25,948 bases of DNA from Chloroflexota bacterium (lineage in GTDB: Bacteria; Chloroflexota; Anaerolineae; B4-G1), in NCBI GenBank assembly GCA_024232355.1, contig JAAEPW010000438.1:1-25948 (forward strand). Direction: 5' to 3'. The notes beneath the pieces were generated by a model. That model ran no database searches. It worked only from the letters and a program-made list of their open reading frames with translations, and had not been told where the DNA came from. The translations under genes were made by a program, and so were the position numbers. How positions within the stretch are numbered: the stretch's first letter is position 1; each line of letters starts with the position of its first letter. Positions 1-8,683 of this stretch are shown here, piece by piece.

Positions 1-70
1 AAACCGTGGTTTTGGCACTTTTGTGAGCCTGCGAGACCAAATTGACGTAGATTGACGGTATAATGAACCA

Positions 71-589
71 CTATTTGTGAAAATTTACACACCAATTGCC
101 CCAAAACAAATCCAAGAACATTAATTCAAGAGTCTCTATATAGTCAAAAAGACGATCGGGATGCGGCATATCAAAGGCAAAACCACCGAGTGTTTCAGTC
201 AAGTCCATAACAGTTTGCCACTCGCTCTGGCCAGGTGTCACACCCCACCAGCAAGGAAGATCACAACCACCGTTGGTTTCGAGCAATTCTCTCACCAAAG
301 TATGTTTCTCATCCGCAGTAAGGGTAGGATAAAGAGTAGGTGTGGGGGAGGGAAGCACCTGTAAAGTAGAAGATGGTACAGCAATTGGTGTCACGGGGTT
401 GATTGTAGGGGGGTGAATTGTCATCTCTGGGGCAAGTGGTGGGGGGACAGTAGGTGAAGGAGCCAAAGGCGTGTGCGAGGGCACCTTTAAAGTCGGGGAG
501 ATGGAAACAGCGCACCCAGTCAAGTAGAGCAAGGTGAGGATGACGGTTAGAGTTTTGTAATCCAGACACTTGAAGCATTGGATTTTCAT
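71..589 (-). CDS. Proline-rich lipoprotein, probably C-terminally truncated
   Basis: The 172-residue product starts with a basic n-region, a hydrophobic stretch (residues 14-24) and a lipobox LTGC whose Cys26 would be lipidated, so it should sit on the outer face of the membrane. Residues 27-90 are a Pro/Thr/Ser-rich linker. A short globular start follows, with CDLPCWWG at 109-116. From memory, this linker plus a CDLPCWWG-type motif recurs in lipoproteins of Chloroflexota, where the domain normally continues for over 100 residues. Here the frame stops about 55 residues after the motif, so I infer a truncated or frameshifted copy. Upstream, 590-736 shows only a weak ribosome site (GAGAGAAT) and no convincing promoter. 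Function unknown. Confidence 0.6.
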   Translation of the reverse strand: MKIQCFKCLDYKTLTVILTLLYLTGCAVSISPTLKVPSHTPLAPSPTVPPPLAPEMTIHPPTINPVTPIAVPSSTLQVLPSPTPTLYPTLTADEKHTLVRELLETNGGCDLPCWWGVTPGQSEWQTVMDLTETLGGFAFDMPHPDRLFDYIETLELMFLDLFWGNWCVNFHK

Positions 590-736
590 TTTTTGTATTC
601 TCTCAGGGCGTTTCCGTCACTGCCAGTGTTATCCAGTGGGGCATGTTGACAGTTATCTATTGATTGTATACAGCACCAGCCCCTTGTTGATCATTGTCAA
701 AGTTGTTGCAAGGCCAACTCGGGTCACTAATTGTGT

Positions 737-1342
737 TTATTCGCTGATCTGAGGCTTTTGCAATTGCAGGAACAAAGCGCGGTCGTGCTCTTTCTGCGTG
801 ACTACTTTGAACCCAGCTTTTTCGGCCAGTCGCACATAGTAGGCCAAATCTTGCTTTTTCTCAGGCCACCGCGCGCCATATCCCGTCGAGATTTCTTTAT
901 CCGGCAGTTTGATCAAAAGCGGGAATGCGGCAATCTCTTTCTTTTCATCCACCTCATCAGGACGCGGCGAAAGAATTACGTCCCAGATAAAGAACTGTCC
1001 CTCAGGGGCGAGCACTCGAAAGACCTCGCTGAATATCTTTTCTTGATCTGGTTCTTTAATGTACATCAACGTAAAGAACGCCGTCACCGCGTCAAAGGTG
1101 TAGATGAGGAATTTCAGGTCTCTGGCGTCCATGACGATCTTGAGTGGGCCAGGAGCCGCTTCTTCCAACTCGCGCTTGTTGGGATCGATAGCAATGACCT
1201 GTTCACCTTTTAACTGCCCGATGACCCCTTCGCCACCTCCCCCAATGTCCAGGATAAAACCGTCGGCGTTAAAATCATCGATGACAACCTCTTGCTTTTC
1301 GTAAAAGAAAATTTGATCCTCTGAAGGGTGATGATCGCTCAT
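737..1342 (-). CDS. Class I SAM-dependent methyltransferase
   Basis: The 201-residue product has the class I methyltransferase fold signature. LDIGGGGEG is the SAM-binding motif I, followed by the acidic end of strand 2 (AIDPNK), then DAVTAFFTLMY, and FRVLAPEG as the post-motif loop typical of methyltransferase domain 11/25 families. The frame is open further upstream, but ATG at 1342 is the likely start. It is preceded by AGGAGG and forms a 4-base ATGA overlap with the stop of the yqeB-like gene, so the two are translationally coupled. It is the last gene of the selenium-type molybdenum-hydroxylase operon. The methyl acceptor is unknown; a role in cofactor or substrate processing is only an inference from position. 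Confidence 0.8.
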   Translation of the reverse strand: MSDHHPSEDQIFFYEKQEVVIDDFNADGFILDIGGGGEGVIGQLKGEQVIAIDPNKRELEEAAPGPLKIVMDARDLKFLIYTFDAVTAFFTLMYIKEPDQEKIFSEVFRVLAPEGQFFIWDVILSPRPDEVDEKKEIAAFPLLIKLPDKEISTGYGARWPEKKQDLAYYVRLAEKAGFKVVTQKEHDRALFLQLQKPQISE

Positions 1343-2145
1343 TGTTTTCCTCCTAGCTGTCTCAAGTACAGAATTGCCTCTACCACGCCGCCTCCCACCG
1401 ACAGGGCCTTGTCCGAGATGGTAAAGCAGTGAGAGACGATGCCCCTGGGGTCTACATCTCCAACCTTCATCCCGGTGTGAACTTTTAGCCCATCGTAAAG
1501 CAGTCCCCGTACTACCCCGTTCAATTGCGAACGGACTGGTGCATCGTCTACGTGGGCCGCCACGTTCCCAATCTGGATGCTGTCGCCAATGGCACACGCC
1601 GTCCGAAAAACCCCTTCTATGGGAGCACAGAGGACTCGCTTGGCACTCTCTCCGCCTACGGTTCCGGGCACCCCTGTATTGGGCGCAGCGCTTCCTTCCA
1701 GGAGCACCCGGCCCAGATTGTGCCCACGTTTGGTCTCTACTATTGCGTGGCAGTCGGTTCCGACGGTAAAGCCTGGCCCTAGTGCCACAACGGTCGGCGC
1801 ATCGGTGATGTTTGTACCGGTGTTTCGTTTGGCTAGGATAGCGTCTACCACGACGTCAGGCCGCAGCCGCTGGATCACTGCTCCTTTTGGGTCTACCAGC
1901 ACCGGTATGTCACCAGCGGACCAGGCATCCGTAATCCCAGTATCGTCATTCACCAGTCGCGCAGTGATGCCATCCACCGTGATTGTATTCTCAAAGACCG
2001 CTGAGGCAAAGGCGACCGTCCGACGGATGACGGTGGGGCGCGCGGTCTCTGTCATCAGCACACGGAAACCGCAGCGGTGCAGCCGCCAGGCGACTCCGGT
2101 TCCCAGGTCACCCCCGCTCTTTATCGCTACAAAAAGCGATTTCAC
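1339..2145 (-). CDS. yqeB: Selenium-dependent molybdenum hydroxylase accessory protein, EF2563/YqeB family
   Basis: The 268-residue length and the opening KSGGDLGTGVAWRLHRCGF are diagnostic of the EF2563/YqeB family. ALGPGFTVGTDCHAIVETKRG and GTVGGESAKRVLCAP follow later. The family is known from comparative genomics as a marker of selenium-dependent molybdenum hydroxylases, whose Mo site carries a labile, non-selenocysteine selenium. Its exact biochemical step is not established. The start is GTG at 2145, overlapping the xdhC stop by 4 bases (GTGA), and the stop overlaps the methyltransferase start. It sits in one operon with YqeC, XdhC and three hydroxylase subunits, which supports the assignment. 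selD, needed to make selenophosphate, is not in the window. Confidence 0.9.
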   Translation of the reverse strand: MKSLFVAIKSGGDLGTGVAWRLHRCGFRVLMTETARPTVIRRTVAFASAVFENTITVDGITARLVNDDTGITDAWSAGDIPVLVDPKGAVIQRLRPDVVVDAILAKRNTGTNITDAPTVVALGPGFTVGTDCHAIVETKRGHNLGRVLLEGSAAPNTGVPGTVGGESAKRVLCAPIEGVFRTACAIGDSIQIGNVAAHVDDAPVRSQLNGVVRGLLYDGLKVHTGMKVGDVDPRGIVSHCFTISDKALSVGGGVVEAILYLRQLGGKQ

Positions 2146-2924
2146 GCGCTCCCTCGCTGTACGGCGATGATCTCGGCCATTATGCTGACGGCGATCTCCC
2201 GCGGAGTCTCTGCCCCGATGGACAGACCGATGGGCGTATGCACCCGCTCAAGCAACTCTTCAGGTACTCTTGCCTCTCGCGCCCGTTCAAAGGTGTGTGC
2301 AGTACGGCGACGGCTGCCGATAAGTCCCACGTAGGCCACAGATCGGTCGGCCAGCGCTGCCAGGACTTTTTCGTCCAACGTGTGGTGTGGAGTAACCATC
2401 ACGATGTAGGTGTGATCGGTGAGGGGAAAATCCACGATTTGCTGGACTGGGTCTCCTGTTAGTCGCATTTCGGCCTGCGGGTATCGCTCAAGCGTGACCA
2501 TGTCTGGCCGCTCGTCCACCACGGCGATGCGATAGCCCAAAAAGGTCCCCAGTTCGGCCACTGCCTGCCCCACGTGCCCGCCGCCGATGATCAAGAGAGT
2601 GGGGCGAGACGCAAGTACCTCGACAAAGATGCGCATATCGCCCCCGCAGATGCCCGGATCGCCGCGCTCTTCGTCCACCAGGCGATATTCCAGTTCGCGA
2701 GATTGTCCCTCGGCGATGGCGGTTTTGGCTTCTTGTATTACGAGTGCTTCCACCTTTCCACCGCCGACGGTGCCCACCATTCGCCCGTCGGCATAGATCA
2801 GCATCTTGGCATTGTCTCTGGGGGTTGATCCTTTGGCTTCGATGATTGTGGCCAGCGCCGCTGATTCTCCTTGGCGGATGGCTTGTAAGGTTGCTGTGTA
2901 TACTCGTTCTATTTCTTCAAACAT
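2142..2924 (-). CDS. xdhC: XdhC/CoxI-family molybdenum cofactor maturation protein
   Basis: The 260-residue product has the two XdhC domains. The N-terminal XdhC_CoxI part contains ATIIEAKGSTPRDNAKML and GTVGGGKVEA (about residues 25-60), with CGG at 93-95. The C-terminal XdhC_C Rossmann part begins LLIIGGGHVGQAVAELG (about 110-126), and GLIGSRRR follows later. XdhC proteins bind the molybdenum cofactor, protect or help install the terminal sulfido ligand (selenido in this branch, by inference), and insert cofactor into XDH-family enzymes. ATG at 2924 follows AAGGAGCC. It lies 22 bases after yqeC and overlaps yqeB by 4 bases. It probably serves the hydroxylase encoded just upstream. Confidence 0.92.
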   Translation of the reverse strand: MFEEIERVYTATLQAIRQGESAALATIIEAKGSTPRDNAKMLIYADGRMVGTVGGGKVEALVIQEAKTAIAEGQSRELEYRLVDEERGDPGICGGDMRIFVEVLASRPTLLIIGGGHVGQAVAELGTFLGYRIAVVDERPDMVTLERYPQAEMRLTGDPVQQIVDFPLTDHTYIVMVTPHHTLDEKVLAALADRSVAYVGLIGSRRRTAHTFERAREARVPEELLERVHTPIGLSIGAETPREIAVSIMAEIIAVQRGSA

Positions 2925-2946
2925 TTCGGCTCCTTAGAACACGGAT

Positions 2947-3735
2947 TTAATGGATTGTCTTGGGTGCAGAGTTGGAAATGCTCAAATTGACCCAGACGAT
3001 CTGCCCGATACGATGATTTGATGATAATTGTCGGGCAATGGTGTCAGTGTGGGGTGTAGGATGGTCATTCCATTGGGTGAGTAGAATGGCGATTTTCGCT
3101 TGCGCTGGAATGCCTTTCAATCCACCTGCCGGATGACTGATTAGGTTGACAAACAGCTCCAGGGTGATAATTGTGCCCGGAGCGATGTTAAGGAGATGCG
3201 CTGCTATCTCAGGTCGGTGTACCGTTTGCTCGTCCAACTGCTTGCCGATAGCGTCCAGCCCTGCGACGATGATGACGCGATCTGCCCCGGCTGGTATCAC
3301 CGGCTCGTATTCCGCCGGGGCTTTGAGTAACCGTCCTTTTGCGCCGTCCGCCTCCACCAGCCAGGTCACTTTTGGCAGTTGGTGGGACAGATCGTCCAGC
3401 ACCTCCGGCTCCAATCCTGCCAGTTTGACAAGGTCGGCGGGGTAGGGGCTGCGGGCGGCGTGTTCGGGGTTTCCACGTTCCCCGTGTCCAGCCGCAAGCA
3501 CCAAGGCTTGTGACCTGGCTAATTCCCGATTGATTTCTTCGGGATTTGGGTTAGGGTCGAGAATCATTACAGCGTCCTTGGGCCGGAATACGCGCGTGGT
3601 CGTCGTAAAGACAACCGGATCGCCGGAATCAACGAACGAGCACAACAACCGCCAGGCAGTCGTGGTCTTGCCGCCCGCGCCGACGAGGGCGACCATCTCG
3701 CCCGGTTCCAGCCCAAGGACTGCTTTCAGGTTCAA
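2947..3735 (-). CDS. yqeC: Selenium-dependent hydroxylase accessory protein YqeC
   Basis: The 262-residue product opens with a P-loop, GAGGKTT at residues 19-25, followed by TTTTRVFRPKD. It also has LVEADGAKGRLLKAPAEYEPV and a VIIVAGLDAIGKQL segment. All are typical of the YqeC family, known as a selenium-dependent molybdenum-hydroxylase accessory protein. It is likely an NTP-using enzyme in cofactor maturation; the reaction is not proven. The start is TTG at 3735, three bases after the large-subunit stop, so it depends on coupled translation. The spacing to the upstream GGAGG is long, which makes the start less certain than its neighbours. It is co-transcribed with the hydroxylase subunits, XdhC and YqeB. 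Confidence 0.88.
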   Translation of the reverse strand: MNLKAVLGLEPGEMVALVGAGGKTTTAWRLLCSFVDSGDPVVFTTTTRVFRPKDAVMILDPNPNPEEINRELARSQALVLAAGHGERGNPEHAARSPYPADLVKLAGLEPEVLDDLSHQLPKVTWLVEADGAKGRLLKAPAEYEPVIPAGADRVIIVAGLDAIGKQLDEQTVHRPEIAAHLLNIAPGTIITLELFVNLISHPAGGLKGIPAQAKIAILLTQWNDHPTPHTDTIARQLSSNHRIGQIVWVNLSISNSAPKTIH

Positions 3736-3738
3736 TCC

Positions 3739-6087
3739 CTAGTCCCCGGCCTCCTTTGCCTGCGCCAGCGTATCCAACACGCGCTTTGGCGTCAGGGGCA
3801 ATTCAAAGATGCGTATGCCAATGGCGTCTGCGACAGCGTTGGCAACCGCCGGAGCGGCCGGTGTCAGTGAGGGTTCACCGATGCCCTTGGCGCCGAATGG
3901 CCCCACACCTGTCCCCGATTCTAAGATGATGACCTCGGTGGTCGGGAAATCGAGTATGGTGGGGATCAGGTATTCGGCCAACGACGGCGTCTTGGTCACA
4001 CCGTTCTCGACGATGAAATCTTCCAGTAGGGCATAGCCCAGTCCCTGGTGGCTGCCGCCCGCGATCTGTCCCTCGACGGCCGCACGGTTGATGGCCCGGC
4101 CTATGTCGTGGCAGGCAACGCTCTTGAGTATGGTGACGTCGCCCGTCTCCGTATCCACCGCGACCTCGACCGCCTGCGTGCCAAAGGTAAAGTCGGGATA
4201 CACGTCTCCTTGACCGGTTTCTGGATCAATTCCGTCGGTAAAGGGTGCGTTGAACTGGGCCAGGTTGTGAAGCGGTAGCCCCTCGGCGGCGCACCGCGCG
4301 ACCAAGTCCTTCAATGGGAGTGAGTTTTCGGGGTTGCTCTTGACAAATGCCTGGCTATCGGCCAGGTCCAGATCCTCCGGTTTTTCCTCAAAGTGCTTGG
4401 ATGCCCGGTCCAGTAGAACCTCGCGTATAGCACTGGCGGCCTGGAAAACGGCGCTGCCAGACATGTAGAGCTGGCGGGTGGCCGTCGATGTGCCAGCCAG
4501 CGGCGTCGTTGCCGAGTCGGTGCTGTAGACCGTCACGTCCTTGAGCGGCACGCCCAGAATTTCAGAGACGATCTGGCACAGGCTGTTGATCTGCCCGGCT
4601 CCCAGGTCGGGTGTGCCGCAGCGGATCACTACAGTGCCGTCCATCTCGACGCCAACCCAAGCGCGGGATGTGTCATGGAACCAGGTGATGCGGCCATAGC
4701 TCTGAAAGTAGGAGGCGAAACCCCAGCCCACCTTGACCGGCCCGTCGTCGGGTGTCTTTTCGCCCAACGCTTCCAGCGCGCGCGTGGCCGATTCTTCCAG
4801 CCAGGCAGCGCTCTTGATGACTTGTCCGGTCGCGTTCCGGTCACCGGTCTTGAGATAGTTGATGCGCCGCACTTCTAGCGGGTCCATATCGAGCGCCTTG
4901 GCGATCTCGTCCATCTGCTGCTCGTAGGCGATGCAGGCCTGCGGACCGCCGAAACCTCGAAAGGCGCTGGAGAAAGGATGGTTGGTGGCAGCTGCAACGC
5001 TATCCACGTGAATATTATCTATCCGGTAGGGGCCGCTGGCCATGATCGTTGCGTAGAGCAGCACGTAGGGGCTCAGGTATGGATAGGCCCCAGAGTCGGC
5101 GACCATATCGATCTTGGCGGCGGTGATGCGCCCATTCTTTTTGACGCCGACGCGGTGGGTGACGATGAACGGGTGACGTTTAGACTGGGCGATAAAGGAC
5201 TCTTCGCGCGTATACATCAATCGCACGGGGCGGCTGGTGCGTTTGGCCAAGAGCGCTAAATAGATCTCGACCGTGATGTCCTCTTTGCCCCCAAAACCGC
5301 CGCCGACCAGGGTGCCTCGGATGCGAATCTTGTTCTGCGGGACGCCCACAGCCCTGGCGATGCTGCGAAAGTGCTCGACGACCTGCGTGCAGACGCGAAT
5401 GTTGATCACGCCCTGATCGTCGACCCACGATACCCCAGCTTCTAGCTCTAGGTATGCGTGTTCGATAAAAGGCACACGGTAAGTATTTTCCACGACGACG
5501 TCCGCCGCCGCAAAGCCTGCCTCCACGTCGCCCTTGCGAATTTTCCAGCGGGCCACGGCGTTGTCTGGCTCGTTGACCACGGGCGCGCCGGGCTTTAGGG
5601 CCTCTATGGGGTCGAACACGCCTGGCAGCTTTTCGTACTCGATCTCGATCAATTCCAGCGCTTGTTGTGCCAGGGCCAACGTCTCGGCTGCGACCAACGC
5701 GATAGGTTCGCCCACGTAGCGCACTACCTCGGCGGCCAATACTTGGGCATCTGACCCCTTGCGTCGTTCCTTCCCGGTCTGGCCGGGCATGTCGGTGGTC
5801 AGTTTGGCGGCGTCCGGCAGGTCCTCGGCCGTCATTACGCAGACCACGCCGGGCAACGCTTGTGCGCGGCTCACATCCAGCTTTATGATCTTGGCCGAAG
5901 GCTCAGTGCTGCGGAACACTTTGGCGTGCAGCATATTCGGCATCGTATAGTCGCCCGCATAGACGGTAGCGCCGACGGCTTTGCCCAGCGCGTCCACCCG
6001 GCGCAGTGGTTTACCGATTTGGCGCAATTCGGGTAAATCTACGGGAGGAAGTGGTTTCGCTTTGTACGTGTTTTTCAACCCAGTCAT
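3739..6087 (-). CDS. Molybdenum hydroxylase (XDH family), Mo-cofactor large subunit, selenium-type operon
   Basis: The 782-residue product covers the two aldehyde-oxidase/xanthine-dehydrogenase large-subunit domains. The N-terminal hammerhead starts GKPLRRVDALGKAVG. Cofactor-site motifs are intact: GGGFGGKE ending in Glu269 (substrate-binding Glu in xanthine dehydrogenases), AFRGFGGPQ with Arg377, CGTPDLGAGQ, and GAKGIGEP with Glu738 (the catalytic base position). It hydroxylates an N-heterocycle or related substrate with electrons passing through the [2Fe-2S] and FAD subunits. Substrate is not readable; xanthine or another purine is plausible. ATG at 6087 follows GGGAGGTG and overlaps the [2Fe-2S] stop by 4 bases. 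The adjacent yqeC, xdhC and yqeB imply a selenium-containing Mo site. This is inferred from context, since the enzyme itself has no selenocysteine codon. Confidence 0.93.
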   Translation of the reverse strand: MTGLKNTYKAKPLPPVDLPELRQIGKPLRRVDALGKAVGATVYAGDYTMPNMLHAKVFRSTEPSAKIIKLDVSRAQALPGVVCVMTAEDLPDAAKLTTDMPGQTGKERRKGSDAQVLAAEVVRYVGEPIALVAAETLALAQQALELIEIEYEKLPGVFDPIEALKPGAPVVNEPDNAVARWKIRKGDVEAGFAAADVVVENTYRVPFIEHAYLELEAGVSWVDDQGVINIRVCTQVVEHFRSIARAVGVPQNKIRIRGTLVGGGFGGKEDITVEIYLALLAKRTSRPVRLMYTREESFIAQSKRHPFIVTHRVGVKKNGRITAAKIDMVADSGAYPYLSPYVLLYATIMASGPYRIDNIHVDSVAAATNHPFSSAFRGFGGPQACIAYEQQMDEIAKALDMDPLEVRRINYLKTGDRNATGQVIKSAAWLEESATRALEALGEKTPDDGPVKVGWGFASYFQSYGRITWFHDTSRAWVGVEMDGTVVIRCGTPDLGAGQINSLCQIVSEILGVPLKDVTVYSTDSATTPLAGTSTATRQLYMSGSAVFQAASAIREVLLDRASKHFEEKPEDLDLADSQAFVKSNPENSLPLKDLVARCAAEGLPLHNLAQFNAPFTDGIDPETGQGDVYPDFTFGTQAVEVAVDTETGDVTILKSVACHDIGRAINRAAVEGQIAGGSHQGLGYALLEDFIVENGVTKTPSLAEYLIPTILDFPTTEVIILESGTGVGPFGAKGIGEPSLTPAAPAVANAVADAIGIRIFELPLTPKRVLDTLAQAKEAGD

Positions 6088-6560
6088 TCTGCACCTCCCA
6101 TCTTTTCAGCCGCTATCTGGACCGCTTGGACGATCTGCCCGTAGCCGGTACAACGGCACATGTTCCCAGAGAGCGCATCGCGGATTTCTTCTTCATTAGG
6201 ATTTGGATTCCGGTCCAAAAGCGCTTTGGCCGAGATGATCATCCCCGGCGTGCAATAGCCGCACTGGACGGCACCGGCGTCGGCAAAGGCTTCTTGCAAT
6301 GGGTGGGGATTGTCCATCGTCCCCAGGCCAGTGTTGGTGACGATTTCTGCACCATCTGCCTGCCAGGCCAGTGCCATACAACTATTGACAGGTTGACCGT
6401 TCAGTAGTACGGCACATGTGCCACATTCCCCAATTTCACAGCCGTTCTTGATATCGGTATAGCCCAGGCCTCGCAGGGCTTCGAGCAGGGTCACGTTGGG
6501 GGCCAGCGCGACCTGATGTTTTCGTCCATTTACGTTGAGTGTTACAATTCCTGGTTGCAT
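6084..6560 (-). CDS. Molybdenum hydroxylase [2Fe-2S] small subunit
   Basis: The 158-residue product is full length for the family. The N-terminal plant-type ferredoxin cluster motif is NGCEIGECGTCAVLLNGQ, with a fourth Cys in NSCMAL. The C-terminal alpha-helical cluster uses CGYCTPGM and CRCTGY. These two clusters carry electrons from the Mo site to the FAD subunit. ATG at 6560 follows GGAGAG. The gene lies 10 bases downstream of the FAD subunit and overlaps the large subunit by 4 bases, giving the order FAD, FeS, Mo. Confidence 0.95.
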   Translation of the reverse strand: MQPGIVTLNVNGRKHQVALAPNVTLLEALRGLGYTDIKNGCEIGECGTCAVLLNGQPVNSCMALAWQADGAEIVTNTGLGTMDNPHPLQEAFADAGAVQCGYCTPGMIISAKALLDRNPNPNEEEIRDALSGNMCRCTGYGQIVQAVQIAAEKMGGAE

Positions 6561-6570
6561 ATTGTCTCTC

Positions 6571-7425
6571 CTACTTGATTTCCTTCGCGGCCCTGGTCAG
6601 CAGGCGGCGCGTTAACCCTTTGACCGCTTGCAGTTTGTACTCGGACCCGGATCGGGGTTGGGCGGCCTCGGCAGCCAAGCGGGCGGCCTCGAGGATGATC
6701 TCTTCTGTCAGTGGCTGGTTGCGCAGCAGGTCTTCGGCGGCGTGGGCGCGGACTTGTTGAGGGGCCACAGCGCCCAAGGCGATGTGTGCTTTCCTGCAGC
6801 CTCCGTTCCCGTTGCCCTCTACCAGCACGGCCACGTCTACCTTGGCCATGCAGGAAACTTTGCGCAGCCCTAGCTTGTGAAAGGCTCCCGCGCTGTTGGG
6901 CGGCGACACCGGCCAACGAATCGTCGTCAGTAGTTCGTGTGGCTGGCACATTGTTGTGAAGGCATCGATCAGGAACTCTTCTAGTCGCACACAGCGAACG
7001 CCTTCCGTGCTCGCCAACTCGACCTCGGCGTCCAGCACCAACAGCGGCGGGGCTGTGTCTGCACACGGCGCGGCGTTCACCAGGTTACCGCCTACGGTGG
7101 CTCGGTGGCGGATCAAGGTGTTGGCAAAGGCCGCTGCGGCCTCCTTTAGGACGGGGGCTTGTTGGGCGATCAAAGGATCATTCAGCAATTCGGCAACGGT
7201 TACACCGCCGCCTATGACGATGTGTCCATTTTCTTGTCGAATGCCGTGCATTTCTTCCAGTCCCTCGATGTTTACCACTACCTTGGGACTGTGATAGCCA
7301 CTGCGCATATCGACGACCAAGTTCGTCCCGCCTGCGATCGGCATAGCTTCAAGCTCGGGGTTGGACAGCATCTCTAGGGCCTCTGATAGCGTCTTGGGCA
7401 TCAGTAGATCAAATTCTGGTAGCAT
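6571..7425 (-). CDS. Molybdenum hydroxylase FAD-binding medium subunit
   Basis: The 284-residue product matches the CO-dehydrogenase flavoprotein/XDH medium-subunit family. The FAD-binding segment is PIAGGTNLVVDMR (about residues 28-40), then IRHRATVGGNLVNAAPCAD with the TVGGN motif, and a C-terminal domain with ALGAVAPQQVRA. It passes electrons from the [2Fe-2S] subunit to the physiological acceptor (NAD or another carrier). ATG at 7425 follows AAAAGGGAGAC. It is the first gene of the seven-gene hydroxylase and maturation block. Only 36 bases separate it from the HAD gene, with no evident promoter there, so read-through from upstream genes is possible. Confidence 0.94.
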   Translation of the reverse strand: MLPEFDLLMPKTLSEALEMLSNPELEAMPIAGGTNLVVDMRSGYHSPKVVVNIEGLEEMHGIRQENGHIVIGGGVTVAELLNDPLIAQQAPVLKEAAAAFANTLIRHRATVGGNLVNAAPCADTAPPLLVLDAEVELASTEGVRCVRLEEFLIDAFTTMCQPHELLTTIRWPVSPPNSAGAFHKLGLRKVSCMAKVDVAVLVEGNGNGGCRKAHIALGAVAPQQVRAHAAEDLLRNQPLTEEIILEAARLAAEAAQPRSGSEYKLQAVKGLTRRLLTRAAKEIK

Positions 7426-7461
7426 ATATGTCTCCCTTTTCGTAATACTGTGTATGGTTGG

Positions 7462-8061
7462 TTACAACCTTAAATCTAGACACGAAACAATCTCTGTCTT
7501 GAAATTTTCAAAATCAACGTACACCTTGGCGTTCCAACCACATGCCAAGGCGCCCTCGACACACGATGGGGAATCGTCCCAAAACAAAATGTCGCTGCCT
7601 TTCAGCTGTAGGGATTTTTCGATGTGGTCATAAAACGAGCGATCCGGCTTTTTGTGCTCGATAAAGCAAGAAACGAACAGGGCGTCAAAGATATCGGACA
7701 GCCCCATCTGCTTTGTCATGTACGAGGCGCGATTCTTCTCTTGGTTGGTAGCCAGACAGCAGATCAGCCCGGCCTGTCGCAAAGTGTGAACGGCGTTCAC
7801 AACTCTCTCGTCAATCGCGTTCTCGATCTCTAGCCAGGTTTCCACGAATTCGTCTACAGATCTGTGCCACTTCCACTTGGGCAGAAATGGGACTAGCTCT
7901 TCTTTCAAATCCGCTTTACCGACCAAACAATCGTTGAACACCCCGTGAAAAAAGTCTTGCGTCATCTCACGTGTGATTCCGTGTTCTCGTTCGCGGTATT
8001 GGGCAAATCGCCAGGGGTGGATCACTACTCCATCGGCATCAAGGATGACGGCTTTAATCAA
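7462..8061 (-). CDS. HAD-superfamily hydrolase
   Basis: The 199-residue product has the four HAD motifs: DADGVV (residues 8-13, nucleophile Asp8 and acid/base Asp10), ATNQ (motif II), the Lys of HKKPD (motif III) and LFWDDSPSCVEGA (motif IV). The helical insert between motifs I and II is of the small-cap subfamily I type. It likely hydrolyses a phosphomonoester or phosphoanhydride; the substrate is unknown. The start is TTG at 8061, preceded by TTGGAG, and overlaps the end of the HD-hydrolase gene by 8 bases, so the two are probably translated together. Confidence 0.85.
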   Translation of the reverse strand: MIKAVILDADGVVIHPWRFAQYREREHGITREMTQDFFHGVFNDCLVGKADLKEELVPFLPKWKWHRSVDEFVETWLEIENAIDERVVNAVHTLRQAGLICCLATNQEKNRASYMTKQMGLSDIFDALFVSCFIEHKKPDRSFYDHIEKSLQLKGSDILFWDDSPSCVEGALACGWNAKVYVDFENFKTEIVSCLDLRL

Positions 8062-8680
8062 CGTCGATCTCCAATCCCTTTAATTGTGTGTATGCATCGA
8101 CAAACCAGGGATGAACGATTGGTATGGTGTCGCGCTGCTGCCACAGATAATGCAAATAGTGCAGTACAGCCTGATCCAGTGATTGCTCCAAGGATATCAG
8201 TACGCCTTCCAGAAAAGGGGCGGTATACGGTTGATCCCACGCGATTTTGTCTGCGAGAAACACGACTTTGTCTAGCGTCGATGCATTTGATTTGAGAGTG
8301 GTATGACACTCGATCGCGCTGAACACTGCCTCATCCATAACGCCAAAGATTTCGCGTGCCATCACCGCCGAGAGTTTCTGATGAAGGATCATTGGTACTG
8401 CGGATTCCTCTGGCAGAACCTCTATGCTCAGTTCCCGGGCGATCTGCGTTCGCTGGTCATTTGGAAACACGTTGCTGACGTCGTGCAGCCATCCGGCCGT
8501 CTGAGCGAATTGTTCATCCTCATCAAACTGAAGAGCCAGTCGTCCTGCCTCTGCTGCGACTTTTGCGCAATGTTCGGCAGTTTGCGAGTGGCCGTGGTGA
8601 ACAAGAAACGCGCTCACGTCGGCGGGCACATCCCCTGTTCGTTGGATATTGGCTGTGAGTTGGATGAAGAGTTTGTTCAC
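8054..8680 (-). CDS. HD-domain hydrolase, YqeK-like (symmetrical Ap4A hydrolase family)
   Basis: The 208-residue product has the HD metal-binding pattern: His31 in HSQTAEHC, the His-Asp pair in AGWLHDVSN (66-67), LHQKLSAVMA, then ECHTTLKSNASTLDKVVF and FLADKIAWDQPY. The order H...HD...LH...HTT...D, and the phrase LDKVVFLADKI, match the YqeK family. YqeK proteins hydrolyse diadenosine tetraphosphate symmetrically. The start is GTG at 8680, four bases after the stop of the small membrane protein, with no clear ribosome site. Translation is likely coupled to the gene upstream. In many bacteria yqeK sits near nadD; here it is paired with a HAD hydrolase. Confidence 0.75.
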   Translation of the reverse strand: MNKLFIQLTANIQRTGDVPADVSAFLVHHGHSQTAEHCAKVAAEAGRLALQFDEDEQFAQTAGWLHDVSNVFPNDQRTQIARELSIEVLPEESAVPMILHQKLSAVMAREIFGVMDEAVFSAIECHTTLKSNASTLDKVVFLADKIAWDQPYTAPFLEGVLISLEQSLDQAVLHYLHYLWQQRDTIPIVHPWFVDAYTQLKGLEIDVD

Positions 8681-8683
8681 GAG

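Noticed and set aside
731..1213. Plus-strand open frame opposite the methyltransferase.
   Set aside because: No ribosome site and no family features; the minus-strand frame encodes a clear methyltransferase.
737..7425. In-frame UGA selenocysteine codons or a SECIS element in the hydroxylase genes.
   Set aside because: All frames are continuous without internal TGA; this enzyme class uses a labile non-selenocysteine selenium.
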